From an uncultured Tenacibaculum sp. (GTDB lineage: Bacteria; Bacteroidota; Bacteroidia; Flavobacteriales; Flavobacteriaceae), in contig CANMWK010000018.1 in assembly GCA_947501615.1 (NCBI GenBank), forward strand, positions 16,389 to 80,388: a stretch of 64,000 nucleotides of DNA, given 5' to 3'. The notes under the pieces are model-generated. The model was not told where the DNA came from and did not search any database. It was given only the letters and a program-made list of their open reading frames with translations. How positions within the stretch are numbered: the stretch's first letter is position 1; each line of letters begins with the position of its first letter. Shown here in pieces: positions 27,589 through 37,456 of this stretch. The position numbers were made by a program, and so were the translations under genes.

Positions 27589-29490
27589 TTATTTTGAATT
27601 AGTTTTAGTTTGTTTACCAAAGAATACATGTGTATTCAATGAATTAATTTTCATTTTTTGTGTTTCCCCGTTAGACCAAGTGACTTTTACCTCAACTTCT
27701 TTATTGCAAGTTTCTAAACCAAAATGAATTTGATTATTAAACGAACGTGAGTAATTTGCCCCAGTACTTCCTACACGTTTTTTTTGTTTTCTTTTGCATG
27801 ATTTAATTTCTACCAAAGCATCTAATGCTGTAGCTTTCCTTGATAAAGAATTCCCTACTATTACAGTTAAATATTTATTTTCTTTTGCTTTAAATAATTG
27901 ATTCTTGAACAAATGCCATTTTCCACGTTCATTACCAATTAAAACATCTTGTCTTCCATCCTTGTTATAATCTATTGTTTCAACAGCCATTCCAATAGCT
28001 CCCAATTCTTTTGTAATTATAGAATGATTTTGATTCTTTTTAAATTTTCTCCCCTCTTCATTTAAGTACAGTAAAGATTTATTGTCGTTTACTAAATTCC
28101 CTCTGCGAATCACAAGAATATCTTGGAAACCATTATTATCAAAGTCTGCAATTGTTGCAGCAACTGTGTGTTCTTTGTTTAGCACGTTTGCTTTTTTAGT
28201 AATATCTCTAAATTTCCCTCCATCATTTTCTAATAAAATATCATTTAAACCTTTACGATGTTCTGTTTCCGGATATTGCTTTACCCCATGAACTACACCT
28301 GTTCCTGGAGCCCATAAATACCCACCAATTCTCCATTTATTATTTCCTACATAACCTATGTAAATTCCTTTCTTATCTTTATAGTTAATCGTATCAGGAA
28401 AGCCTAAAGCATTACTATTCACAAAAGATATATTTTTTCCTGAATGTGTTTCTCCAGAAAACTCATAACGATATCCAGTTTCTCCTATAAAATAAGTGTC
28501 ATTATTAGGCCATTGCGATTGAAAATTTTCTATAGTAAGAACTTCTCCTACATTTAAATCTTCAAATTGAAACGATCCTCTGATAGTATAAAAGCCCCAT
28601 ACGTTTTTTTGCTTATTAAAAAAGGTCTCTCCTTTTTCAAAATTCAACCCTCTTGTGAAGAATAAATCAACATCTCCATCGTTGTCGTAATCGATTTCAG
28701 TAATACTAGTAACATCTTCTATAGGAAAAGGAAATATTTCTTTTGTTATGTCTTTATAAGTAAAGCCTTGAGTTCCTTGATAAACTTTAATTGGTCCGCT
28801 ACCATATAAAATAATATCTAAAATAGCATCATTATTCACATCTGTTAGTAATGATTTTTGACCATCACCTTTTGAAGGTGGAAGACTATTCTCAAGTAAT
28901 AGTGTTCCTAAACTATTATTCTTGTATATATAATTTTCACTATCACCTTTTTTTTGTTTGCCAGGAAAAGCAAAATTCAACAAATCTAAAAACCCATTGT
29001 TATTAAGATCTGCAAACTTAACAGTTCTTCCTCTCATCAATTTTAATGGAGGTATAAAATTATGTAATGGAATAAATTTTCTATTTATTATTCTAAATAA
29101 TTTCGAATTTCTAGCGTTACTTCCAGAACCTCCTCCCCTAGAGAAAACAACTTCTATATTTCCATCTTGATCAAAATCTCCAGCAGAAACACCATGCAAA
29201 TCTCCCATGATAATATCATAAGGTTTGGCAAATTTCCCTGCATTATTCCAACATACTTGCACTCCAAATCCATGATCATTTATTAACACATCTAAAAATC
29301 CATCTTGATCTAAATCTGCCACTACTGGAGCATCCCATTTTCTTAAGTTTTTTTCCACTCTAGGAAAATCATTTTTAGCTTCAATAAAGCCATCATGAAA
29401 TTTAGATTGAGAAAAGATTTCAAAATGCAAAATAAAAATAGCTATGATACATAAAGCTTTAGATTTATTTTTTTGAGCTATGCTCCTCAT
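27589..29490 (-). CDS. FG-GAP/VCBS-repeat protein with C-terminal ASPIC/UnbV-like domain
   Basis: The protein has 633 residues with an N-terminal signal-like segment (ALCIIAIFILHFEIFSQ). At least six FG-GAP loops of the D-x-D/N-x-D/N-G type are seen (DLDQDGFLD, DFDQDGNIE, DLNNNGFLD, DYDNDGDVD, DFDNNGFQD, DYNKDGRQD), followed by an ASPIC/UnbV-like tail (about 535-620, GSTGANYSRSFNNQIHFGLE). It is a secreted propeller protein of unknown function. It sits between GH127 and the MFS transporter in a carrageenan operon, which argues for a role in handling the glycan. Its shorter length and single tail domain distinguish it from the 1094-residue relative in PUL 1. Confidence 0.85.
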   Translation of the reverse strand: MRSIAQKNKSKALCIIAIFILHFEIFSQSKFHDGFIEAKNDFPRVEKNLRKWDAPVVADLDQDGFLDVLINDHGFGVQVCWNNAGKFAKPYDIIMGDLHGVSAGDFDQDGNIEVVFSRGGGSGSNARNSKLFRIINRKFIPLHNFIPPLKLMRGRTVKFADLNNNGFLDLLNFAFPGKQKKGDSENYIYKNNSLGTLLLENSLPPSKGDGQKSLLTDVNNDAILDIILYGSGPIKVYQGTQGFTYKDITKEIFPFPIEDVTSITEIDYDNDGDVDLFFTRGLNFEKGETFFNKQKNVWGFYTIRGSFQFEDLNVGEVLTIENFQSQWPNNDTYFIGETGYRYEFSGETHSGKNISFVNSNALGFPDTINYKDKKGIYIGYVGNNKWRIGGYLWAPGTGVVHGVKQYPETEHRKGLNDILLENDGGKFRDITKKANVLNKEHTVAATIADFDNNGFQDILVIRRGNLVNDNKSLLYLNEEGRKFKKNQNHSIITKELGAIGMAVETIDYNKDGRQDVLIGNERGKWHLFKNQLFKAKENKYLTVIVGNSLSRKATALDALVEIKSCKRKQKKRVGSTGANYSRSFNNQIHFGLETCNKEVEVKVTWSNGETQKMKINSLNTHVFFGKQTKTNSK

Positions 29491-29543
29491 TTCCTGTTTT
29501 TTTTTTAATATTTAATTGGATTTCAAAATTGTACGTTATAGAA

Positions 29544-29628
29544 GCATCAAACTATTTCGATGCATAAATATTAGCAGTTTTACATTATAAATTCTTTATA
29601 ACGCTACAAAGTATTAAAGTAAAACTGC
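29544..29628 (-). promoter_or_regulatory. Structured leader between GH127 and the FG-GAP gene
   Basis: Two hairpins can form: GCATC (29544-29548) with GATGC (29559-29563), and GCAGTTTTAC (29574-29583) with GTAAAACTGC (29619-29628). The second encloses a smaller TTATAAA/TTTATAA stem. There is no long T-run, so partial termination or mRNA processing between GH127 and the rest of the operon is the likely role. Confidence 0.45.
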
Positions 29629-29657
29629 CAAAAACATATTATGGGGATTAAAAAAAT

Positions 29658-31649
29658 TTACCATACAACTGGCATAAACACAGTCATTTCCGCTTGTCCT
29701 CTATTACTCCAAGCAAAATAAGGCACGAAATTGGTTTGATAAGCTTGCCATTTAGGTGCCGTAATAGTGCTATACATTGAACTTTTATTTGTTTCACGTA
29801 ATAATAACTCTCCTGTAACTGTAGTCACCCCTCCTAAGAAATCAGGTTTGTGTTCTATTTCTAATGGGGTTTTACCATTAATATACACATCTAAGATACT
29901 AGTATCTTTAGGAAGATCAGGAGATTCAATACAATACACTACTGGACCTCTTTTTATAGCAACTTGATTTTTAACTTCTTCAATACGTGGATGTCCTTCT
30001 ACAAAATGAGTTTCCATAGGAACTCCTAAAGTAATAACATCTCCTTTATTCCATTTACGATTAATTACAGCATACTGTCCTGGTACAATATCCATATCTG
30101 GTTTTTCTCCATTAATTAAAACGGTAGCCTCACTTGCCCAACCAGGTATACGTAGCATGATATCAAAGCTCTCTTCCTTACACTCATTTACTGTTAAGTT
30201 TATAACACCTTCCCATGGATAATTTGTCTCTTGTGTAACTTTAATAGTTGAGCCGTCTAATAGTTTAGTTTCTAAAACACTACTACCAAAAAGATTTACT
30301 GCTAAACCATTATCTGATAAGTTGTACGCCCATTCAGAAACTCTAGCAATTGTTCTTACTAAGTTAGGTGGACAACAAAAACAGTGTAAATATGGTTTTC
30401 TTTCAGGTGTTTCTGTTACATCTGCATGTGCATCGTAATCTCTTGTATCATTTACCATACGTAGTGGGTTCGCATAAAAATACTCCGTTCCAGACAAACT
30501 AATACCTGAAAGTGCACTGTTATACATCACCAATTCTATAATATCAGCATACTTAGATTCTGCTTTAACTCCTAACATTCGATAACTAAACATCGCGTTA
30601 CAAAGGTTTGCACAAGTTTCATTATAAGCTGTCATGTTTGGCATCATGTAGTCGTCTATAAAACCTTCTTCGATCATATCTCTATTCTTCGAAGCTCCAT
30701 AATGTGTTTGTCCTACAGCACCAGTAACATACATTTTTTTATTAGTCACACTTTCCCAAAGTCTATCTAATGCATCTATTAAAGCTTGCTCACCTGTTTC
30801 AGCATATAAATCTGTTGCTCCAGCGTAGTAATACAAAGCCAAAACTGCGTGTCCTACAGGCTCTGTAGCATCACGAAGTGCTGTACGTTCTTGAACCATA
30901 TCTCCGATAGGATAACCTTCGGTAGTTGAATGATGTTCTACATCATATTTTCCTCTATTATTTATAAAACGTTCAGCTAATTCTAAATACTTTCGATCAC
31001 CAACAGTACGGTATAATTTTACCAAACCCATTATTTGAGTTTGATTAAACCCGAAACGACCAAAATGTTTTGTTTCTGGCATAAAAATCGTATGTAATAA
31101 ATCAGCGTGCTTTAAGGCAATATTTAAAAAATTAGTTTTCCCTGTTACATTATAATGAGCACAAGCTGTTAGTAGCAAATGTCCCGTATTATACATTTCA
31201 TGATACTTTCTATTTTCATATCGATCTGCATCATCTCTCAATTGAATTTGAGTTTGTAAATATCCATCTTCTTCTTGAGCTCTACCTATAATTTCAATAT
31301 GTTCATCTAGCTGTTTCAGCAAATTTTCGTCTTTATTATGTGCATATACATACACCATTGCTTCTAAAAACTTATAAAAATCACCATCATGCCAATACAT
31401 TCCTTGATGTTCTCCTTCTTTTTCTCCAGCAGCAATTTTAAAATTATTCAACGCATGACCAACATCACCACAAAGAACATCTCCCATGTAAGGCACCATA
31501 ATATCTTCGCAAACTTTAAATTTATCTGCCCAAAAACCTGTGGTCCATTTACAATCGCCTACTTTAATATTTTTTAATTTTGTATGTATCTCAAATTTTT
31601 TCTTATCCAACAATTCTTTTCCTATAATATTTGCCGATTCTGTCATCAT
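29658..31649 (-). CDS. GH127 glycoside hydrolase, 3,6-anhydro-galactosidase candidate
   Basis: The 663-residue protein is a full-length GH127 (former DUF1680) (alpha/alpha)6-barrel enzyme with C-terminal beta domains. The zinc/cysteine site of beta-L-arabinofuranosidase HypBA1 (Glu338, Cys340, Cys417, Cys418) has clear counterparts: Glu344 and Cys346 in YNETCANLCN, and Cys425/Cys426 in CFCCPPN. The Cys425 equivalent would be the nucleophile. GH127 members in Zobellia carrageenan loci release 3,6-anhydro-D-galactose from desulfated neo-oligosaccharides, which fits here. No signal peptide is seen, so it probably works in the cytoplasm. It is 72 bases downstream of the sulfatase gene. Confidence 0.88.
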   Translation of the reverse strand: MMTESANIIGKELLDKKKFEIHTKLKNIKVGDCKWTTGFWADKFKVCEDIMVPYMGDVLCGDVGHALNNFKIAAGEKEGEHQGMYWHDGDFYKFLEAMVYVYAHNKDENLLKQLDEHIEIIGRAQEEDGYLQTQIQLRDDADRYENRKYHEMYNTGHLLLTACAHYNVTGKTNFLNIALKHADLLHTIFMPETKHFGRFGFNQTQIMGLVKLYRTVGDRKYLELAERFINNRGKYDVEHHSTTEGYPIGDMVQERTALRDATEPVGHAVLALYYYAGATDLYAETGEQALIDALDRLWESVTNKKMYVTGAVGQTHYGASKNRDMIEEGFIDDYMMPNMTAYNETCANLCNAMFSYRMLGVKAESKYADIIELVMYNSALSGISLSGTEYFYANPLRMVNDTRDYDAHADVTETPERKPYLHCFCCPPNLVRTIARVSEWAYNLSDNGLAVNLFGSSVLETKLLDGSTIKVTQETNYPWEGVINLTVNECKEESFDIMLRIPGWASEATVLINGEKPDMDIVPGQYAVINRKWNKGDVITLGVPMETHFVEGHPRIEEVKNQVAIKRGPVVYCIESPDLPKDTSILDVYINGKTPLEIEHKPDFLGGVTTVTGELLLRETNKSSMYSTITAPKWQAYQTNFVPYFAWSNRGQAEMTVFMPVVW

Positions 31650-31721
31650 AATAGCGTCAATACTTTTTTAATAAAAATGAAACTCTTTTATAGTTCCTAG
31701 ACTTATTTTTATTTCAATTAT

Positions 31722-33155
31722 TTAATTTTTTATATCTTTTTTGGTATTAAAATCAGATTTTTCCTGTCCTTTGTTCCAATATTTATCCATTCTATCAATA
31801 TCATATTTTTCATAACTTTTTTTCAACATCCATCTAGGTCTTTCTAAAGTTAACTCCCATTCAAACAATTCCTTATACATAGCACGAAATAACTCAGGAT
31901 GCTCTGAAGAAACATCGTATAATTCTTTTTCATCTTCTACAATATTAAATAGTTGAGCCGGCCTGTCAGGAAAACGTATTAATTTCCAGTCTCCTTTTCG
32001 TATGGCTCCTCTTCCATCTTTTCTCCAAAACAATGATTCATGTGGTCTATTTACATTTTCTCCTTTTACATAAGGTAATAAATCTACACCATCAATATTT
32101 TTAACTTCTTCAACATTCCCACCTCCCATGGCATAAAAAGTTGGTAGAAGATCGAAAGTACTTACAGGATAATCGTACGTTGTACTTGCTTTCATTTGTT
32201 TAGGTAATTTCATTATAAAAGGAACCCTAATACCACCTTCTAAATGATTTGATTTTGTTCCACTTAACGGAGTATTAATCGAAGCATTTTTATCCGTAGG
32301 ACCTCCATTATCATTTGTAAAAACAATTACTGTATTATCTTCTAATCCTAATTCTTTTAACTTTTCAACAATTCTTCCGCAAGCTCTATCTAATGCCAAT
32401 GTCATTGCTGCTACTTCTTTTCTTTTCCCTTTTAAATTCGGAAACTTTTTCAAATCCTCTTCTTTTGCATCCATAGGAGTATGGACGGCATTAAACGAAA
32501 CAAATGCAAAAAAGGGTTTTGTTTTATTTTTTTCAATAAAATTAATTGTTTGATCTGCTAATACATCAGTTAAATATCCGTCATGTTCTTTATAATTCCC
32601 AAACCCTTCTTCTAACCAATTTAAACGATCTTTTGGTAATTTTTTGTATGCAAAATAATCTCGAGCGCCTCCTCTAAAACCATAAAACTCATCAAACCCT
32701 CTTTTTGTGGGATGAAAACGATCGGCTCCACCGACATGCCATTTACCATAAAAAGCTGTTGTATAACCTATTTTTTTCATGTAATCACCTATAGTTTTTT
32801 CACTAACAGGAATCCCCATCTCTTCGTTATCTTGAGCAGAAACTGCACTCATATAACCAGGCACATTATTTTCCTCATAACCATACCGTTGTTGGTATTT
32901 CCCTGTTAACAAACCTGCTCTCGAAGGTCCACAAGTAGGATCTGTTACATATGCTTGCTTAAAACGGACACTTTTCTTTGCTAATTGATCTAGATTAGGA
33001 GTTATCATTTCTTTACTACCCTGAAAACCAAAATCATTATACCCTGCATCATCTGCAAAAAGCAATATAATGTTAGGTTTTTTTTGTGCGTGAATATTCC
33101 CACACACACAAATAACAAACAATAAGAAAAAGATTTGTGTTTTATTTTTTATCAT
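31722..33155 (-). CDS. Formylglycine-dependent sulfatase (S1 family), exported
   Basis: The protein has 477 residues and a signal peptide (up to about IHAQ, residue 24). The metal-binding DDAGYNDFG follows, then the modification motif C-x-P-S-R at Cys75 (CGPSRAGLLTG). Further conserved parts are YGKWHVGG, HTPMDAKEED and VFTNDNGG. The catalytic cysteine must be converted to formylglycine by a maturase that is not in this window. It likely removes sulfate from carrageenan oligosaccharides in the periplasm. It is the first gene of the minus-strand operon and diverges from the KDGal kinase gene. Confidence 0.92.
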   Translation of the reverse strand: MIKNKTQIFFLLFVICVCGNIHAQKKPNIILLFADDAGYNDFGFQGSKEMITPNLDQLAKKSVRFKQAYVTDPTCGPSRAGLLTGKYQQRYGYEENNVPGYMSAVSAQDNEEMGIPVSEKTIGDYMKKIGYTTAFYGKWHVGGADRFHPTKRGFDEFYGFRGGARDYFAYKKLPKDRLNWLEEGFGNYKEHDGYLTDVLADQTINFIEKNKTKPFFAFVSFNAVHTPMDAKEEDLKKFPNLKGKRKEVAAMTLALDRACGRIVEKLKELGLEDNTVIVFTNDNGGPTDKNASINTPLSGTKSNHLEGGIRVPFIMKLPKQMKASTTYDYPVSTFDLLPTFYAMGGGNVEEVKNIDGVDLLPYVKGENVNRPHESLFWRKDGRGAIRKGDWKLIRFPDRPAQLFNIVEDEKELYDVSSEHPELFRAMYKELFEWELTLERPRWMLKKSYEKYDIDRMDKYWNKGQEKSDFNTKKDIKN

Positions 33156-33474
33156 ATAATTATTAGCTTTAATAACATCTAACCGTCAAATTTACACTAT
33201 AGACTATCATTCATATTAGTTTATTTTATCGTATCTCTATTATATTTTACCCTAACTTTTCCCTAATCCTTTTTAAGAGAAAAATAAAAAACAAAATAAC
33301 ACCCTACAAAACAAACATTTAAAACAATTTTGAAACAATAGGTAAAATAAAGTCACTAAAAGGTAATTTACACCATCTTCGATTCTCTCATTTTTTATTC
33401 TTTTGTCTCTATTTACTTAGATAAAGACAAAAATCAGCCATCCGCTGTTTTATAAAAACACGTTATTTAATATT
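33156..33474. promoter_or_regulatory. Divergent promoter region between sulfatase and dau/gal operons
   Basis: This 319-base non-coding region must drive both operons. The minus side has an exact -7 box (annotated separately). The plus side has only near matches to TAnnTTTG, for example CAATTTTG near 33325. No long palindrome was found. Confidence 0.55.
33187..33194 (-). promoter_or_regulatory. Candidate -7 box for the sulfatase operon
   Basis: The minus strand reads TAAATTTG, an exact TAnnTTTG match, 32 bases upstream of the sulfatase start codon. A -33 TTG at the normal distance is not seen. Confidence 0.45.
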
Positions 33475-34431
33475 ATGCTGGATACATATTTCATAAGTTG
33501 TGATTGGGGTACAACTAACTTTAGATTACGAGTTATTGATACTAATACTCTAATTGTAATTGAGGAAGTAAAAACTAATTTTGGAATAAAAACATTATAT
33601 GATAAGTATAAGACTGATAATGACACTTTAACTCAAACTGCTTTTTTCTCTAAGTATTTAAAAAATGAAATTCAAAAATTTTCAAAAGAATTTCAAAACC
33701 TTACAATAGTTGTTACAGGTATGGCTTCCTCTAATATAGGATTACAAAACATGCCTTATGCTGATTTCCCTTTTTGTTTTAGTGGAAGTAATCTTAATTG
33801 GCAATATCTTGAAACAGAAAATGATTTAAAAATTATTTTAATTTCTGGAATAAAAGATTCTTCAGGGATGATGAGAGGAGAAGAAACTCAGGCTATCGGC
33901 TTGGAACAGTATTTAAATAATACAAAACAGGGTATTCTTTTATTACCTGGCACACATAGCAAACACATTACATTTATTAATAATGATTTTGTCTCTCTAA
34001 AAAATTTTATGACAGGTGAATTATTTGAAGTTTTAACCACTTCAAGCATTCTTGCCAACTCTGTTACTTCAACACTTTGGGATTCAAGTAAAATTAAAGC
34101 TTTTGAGGCTGGTGTTCTTACAGGTTGTAAGAACGAGCTATCTGCAAACTTATTTAATGTACGAGTAAGGGATGTCTTAGAAAACGCCAACAAGTATGAT
34201 AATTATTATTTTTTAAGTGGAATGCTTATCGGTGATGAATTATCATATTTAAAAAACAAATCTTCTAAAATATTCCTAGCAGCTTCCAATCCTATTTTTA
34301 ACATGTACAAAACTGCTTTAGAAATAATTACAAATAAAAACCAACTTGTTTTGTTAGATGATTTAGCTTTAAAAAATGCACTTCTAATTGGACAAAAAAA
34401 AATATTAACATTACATGAAAACAAAAACTAA
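33475..34431 (+). CDS. dauC: 2-keto-3-deoxy-galactonate (KDGal) kinase, DgoK/DauC type
   Basis: The 318-residue protein begins with ISCDWGTTNFRLRVID, the first phosphate loop of the DgoK branch of the ASKHA kinases. Further motifs are VVTGMASSNIG, MMRGEETQ, LPGTHSKH and TGELFEVL. It phosphorylates 2-keto-3-deoxy-D-galactonate, the product of the DauA and DauB steps, in the cytoplasm. The last 17 bases overlap the aldolase gene, so the next step is translationally coupled. The name follows the Dau scheme used for marine carrageenan pathways. The sequence itself supports DgoK family membership. Confidence 0.9.
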   Translation: MLDTYFISCDWGTTNFRLRVIDTNTLIVIEEVKTNFGIKTLYDKYKTDNDTLTQTAFFSKYLKNEIQKFSKEFQNLTIVVTGMASSNIGLQNMPYADFPFCFSGSNLNWQYLETENDLKIILISGIKDSSGMMRGEETQAIGLEQYLNNTKQGILLLPGTHSKHITFINNDFVSLKNFMTGELFEVLTTSSILANSVTSTLWDSSKIKAFEAGVLTGCKNELSANLFNVRVRDVLENANKYDNYYFLSGMLIGDELSYLKNKSSKIFLAASNPIFNMYKTALEIITNKNQLVLLDDLALKNALLIGQKKILTLHENKN

Positions 34432-35068
34432 TACTACTTTTTCTTGGGACTTGTTCTACAAAGCTCCTATTGTCGGTATTGTTAGAGGTTTATCTCTAGA
34501 TAACTGTATAGAAATAGCTAAAACTTTTTTAGAAGCAGAACTGTATACTTTAGAAATTACAATGAATACTAAAGATGTACTTAAAATCATATCGCTTCTA
34601 AACACAAAATTCCCAGAACTTAATGTAGGAGCAGGAACCGTTTGTACATTAGACGACTGTAAAGCTGCCATTAAAAATGGTTCTCAATTTATTGTTACTC
34701 CAATAATAGATGAGCATGTAATTAATTATTGTGTTTCTGAAAACATACCAATTTTCCCTGGCGCTTATACCCCTTCAGAAATCTATAAAGCTTGGACTTT
34801 AGGTGCTTCAGCTGTAAAAGTTTTTCCCGCAACACAACTTGGACCAAAGTATATTAAAGATGTTTTAGCTCCATTGAACACTATAAAACTGTTACCAACT
34901 GGAGGCGTTTCTAAGGAGAATATTTATTCATTCTTTGAAGTTGGTGCTACAGGTGTAGGTATGGGAAGTTCTTTACTTCATAAACAGTATATAAAGGATG
35001 GTGATTTTAATGCTTTAAAAAACCATTTTATTAACGTAAAACAACAAATTCAAGATTTTACAGCATGA
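34415..35068 (+). CDS. dauD: 2-keto-3-deoxy-6-phosphogalactonate (KDPGal) aldolase
   Basis: The 217-residue class I aldolase of the KDPG/KDPGal family has the active-site Glu in LYTLEITMNT, the GAGTV loop, VTPIID and the Schiff-base lysine in AVKVFPA, followed by LLPTGGVS. It splits KDPGal into pyruvate and glyceraldehyde 3-phosphate. The gene overlaps the kinase before it by 17 bases and the galactokinase after it by 4 bases (ATGA). The context favours KDPGal over KDPG, which cannot be separated by motifs alone. Confidence 0.9.
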   Translation: MKTKTNTTFSWDLFYKAPIVGIVRGLSLDNCIEIAKTFLEAELYTLEITMNTKDVLKIISLLNTKFPELNVGAGTVCTLDDCKAAIKNGSQFIVTPIIDEHVINYCVSENIPIFPGAYTPSEIYKAWTLGASAVKVFPATQLGPKYIKDVLAPLNTIKLLPTGGVSKENIYSFFEVGATGVGMGSSLLHKQYIKDGDFNALKNHFINVKQQIQDFTA

Positions 35069-36192
35069 ATATGAATCCTAAGAAAAAATATGATGTGATA
35101 ATTGAGTCTCCAGGAAGAATTAATCTTATTGGGGAGCATGTTGATTATAGTGGCGGTCATGTGCTTCCTGCTGCAATTGACAAAAAAATCACATTAAGTT
35201 TCACCAAAAACAACACTAAAACTTGTACTGTTTATTCTGAAAATTTTAAAAATCATTTTGATATTAAGTTAGATAATTTAAAAAGAAGTGATGTAGAATG
35301 GCATAACTATATTATAGGAGTAATTTTTCATATTAACGTATTAAAACCTGATACTATAAAAGGGTTTGATTGCACTATTCATAGTAATTTACCTTTAGGT
35401 TCAGGTGTGAGTTCTTCTGCTGCTTTAGAATGTGGTGTTGCTAAAGGTTTAAATGAGCTTTTTGATATTGGTCTTACTGACTTGGAAATTATTACGGTAT
35501 CTAAAGATGCTGAACACACGTTTGTAGGAACAAAATGTGGAATTATGGATCAGTTTGCAGTTGTTAAAGGTTCAAAAAATCATTTACTTTTATTAAACTG
35601 CGAAACACTCGATCATCAATTAATTCCTGCGGATTTTGGTGATTACCGTATCATTTTATTGAATACAAATGTTTCACATAATTTAGCTACCAGTGAATAT
35701 AATGTAAGGCGAGACGAATGTAACACTGCATTAGAAGCGATAAATAAAAAATATCCTCAATATACACTACTTGCTCAAGTGACTCCAGAAATCATTCAAG
35801 AGTTCAAAAATATTTTGCCTCAAAAAATTTTCAATAGAGCTCTATATATCACTAAGGAAAATAGACGTACACTTTATGCTGTTGAATGTCTTAAAAATAA
35901 AGATATAAAAGGTTTTGGCGAATGGTTATACAAATCTCACAGAGGCTTAACTAGTTTGTTTGAAGTAAGTTGTGATGAACTAGATTTTTTAGTAGATTTT
36001 ACACATGGTTTAAATTATGTAGTTGGAGCCAGAATGATGGGTGGTGGTTTTGGTGGTTGTACCATCAACATTATACACAAAGACTCTTGTGATGAATTTA
36101 TTAATAGCATCTCTCCTGCATATCTAGAAAAATTCAACATTAACCTGACACCAATTACAGTAGCTATAAGTAATGGAGTTTCTAAAATTTAA
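35065..36192 (+). CDS. galK: Galactokinase
   Basis: The 375-residue GHMP kinase has the galactokinase signature GRINLIGEHVDYSGGHVLPAAID near the N-terminus, the ATP-binding LPLGSGVSSSAALE near residue 110 and the C-terminal GARMMGGGFGGC. It phosphorylates D-galactose, half of the carrageenan backbone once desulfated. The start shares an ATGA overlap with the aldolase stop, and galT follows after 2 bases. This puts galactose and anhydro-galactose catabolism on one transcript. Confidence 0.95.
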   Translation: MNMNPKKKYDVIIESPGRINLIGEHVDYSGGHVLPAAIDKKITLSFTKNNTKTCTVYSENFKNHFDIKLDNLKRSDVEWHNYIIGVIFHINVLKPDTIKGFDCTIHSNLPLGSGVSSSAALECGVAKGLNELFDIGLTDLEIITVSKDAEHTFVGTKCGIMDQFAVVKGSKNHLLLLNCETLDHQLIPADFGDYRIILLNTNVSHNLATSEYNVRRDECNTALEAINKKYPQYTLLAQVTPEIIQEFKNILPQKIFNRALYITKENRRTLYAVECLKNKDIKGFGEWLYKSHRGLTSLFEVSCDELDFLVDFTHGLNYVVGARMMGGGFGGCTINIIHKDSCDEFINSISPAYLEKFNINLTPITVAISNGVSKI

Positions 36193-36194
36193 TT

Positions 36195-37226
36195 ATGGCT
36201 TTTAATTCAAAATCACATAGACGTTTTAACATCTTAACAGGAGAATGGATACTTGTTTCTCCGCATAGAACTAAAAGACCTTGGCAAGGAAAGACAGATA
36301 AACCTACGGTACCAGAAAAAGTAACTTATGATCCTAACTGTTATTTATGTCCAGGAAACACTAGAGCTAATGGAGTTACCAATCCAGATTATAAAACTAC
36401 TTACAGTTTTAAAAATGATTTTGCTGCTTTAATTGAAGATCAAACACATGAAAGTTACAGTGAAGGTTTGCTAAAAGCAGAAACTGAAGAAGGGGTTTGT
36501 AAAGTCATTTGCTTTTCTCCAGATCATTCATTAACACTTCCTTTAATGTCTATAACCGAAATTTTAAACGTTATTAATTTATGGCAGGAAGAATATATAG
36601 CATTAGGACAACAATCAAGTATTAATCATGTTCAAATATTTGAAAACAAAGGGGCTATTATGGGATGTAGCAACCCTCATCCGCATGGTCAAATTTGGGC
36701 TCAAACATCCATTCCTGAAGTAGTTTTACAGAAACAAAAGCATCAAAAAAAGTTTTGGGATGATCAAAAGAAAAGTTTATTAAAAGTATATATTCAACAA
36801 GAGTTACAATTAGATGAACGTATCATTTTAAAAAATGAACATTTTGTTGCTTTAGTTCCTTTTTGGGCTGTTTGGCCATATGAAACTATGATTGTACCTC
36901 TAAAACACTATCAACATATTGGGCAATTAAATTTAGAAGAAAAAAAAGCTTTTGCAGATATTCTAAAGAAACTAACCATAAAGTATGATAATCTTTTTGA
37001 AACATCGTTTCCTTATTCGTCAGGTATTCATCAAAGTCCTACAGATAAAGAACATCCAGAATGGCATTTCCACATGTCTTTTTATCCTCCATTACTAAGG
37101 TCTGCTGAAGTAAAAAAATTCATGGTAGGATATGAAATGTTTGCAAATGCACAAAGAGATATTACAGCGGAACAAGCTGCAAATACACTTAAAGAGTTAA
37201 GTAATCATCATTATAGCATAATGTAA
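36195..37226 (+). CDS. galT: Galactose-1-phosphate uridylyltransferase (UDP-glucose:hexose-1-P)
   Basis: The protein has 343 residues. It has the zinc-site pair in CYLCPGNTRANG, the catalytic His-Pro-His in SNPHPHGQIWAQ and the C-terminal PEWHFHMSFYPP block of GalT. It swaps UMP between UDP-glucose and galactose 1-phosphate. GalE is not in this window. The length and motifs are normal for the family. Confidence 0.95.
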   Translation: MAFNSKSHRRFNILTGEWILVSPHRTKRPWQGKTDKPTVPEKVTYDPNCYLCPGNTRANGVTNPDYKTTYSFKNDFAALIEDQTHESYSEGLLKAETEEGVCKVICFSPDHSLTLPLMSITEILNVINLWQEEYIALGQQSSINHVQIFENKGAIMGCSNPHPHGQIWAQTSIPEVVLQKQKHQKKFWDDQKKSLLKVYIQQELQLDERIILKNEHFVALVPFWAVWPYETMIVPLKHYQHIGQLNLEEKKAFADILKKLTIKYDNLFETSFPYSSGIHQSPTDKEHPEWHFHMSFYPPLLRSAEVKKFMVGYEMFANAQRDITAEQAANTLKELSNHHYSIM

Positions 37227-37456
37227 AACATTTAAATAATTATCCGTTATGCGAAATAACAACTAACATCAATCTAAACCTATTTCATGTTTTCACCATA
37301 AACACATGGTTACTAAAATCATGAGATTCCGAAAAACTGAAATAAATTCAGTATAGGTAAATTCGTAATGAACTGTGCTTAAAAACAAGTATTATAACTA
37401 AAAGCAGATATTGAAAAACATCAAAGTATTCTAAAGAGAAAAAGCGACAAATTATC

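Noticed and set aside
37227..37456. Terminator between galT and the LacI gene
   Set aside because: Only a short ACTGAA/TTCAGT stem without a T-run was found, so transcript ending here is not supported.
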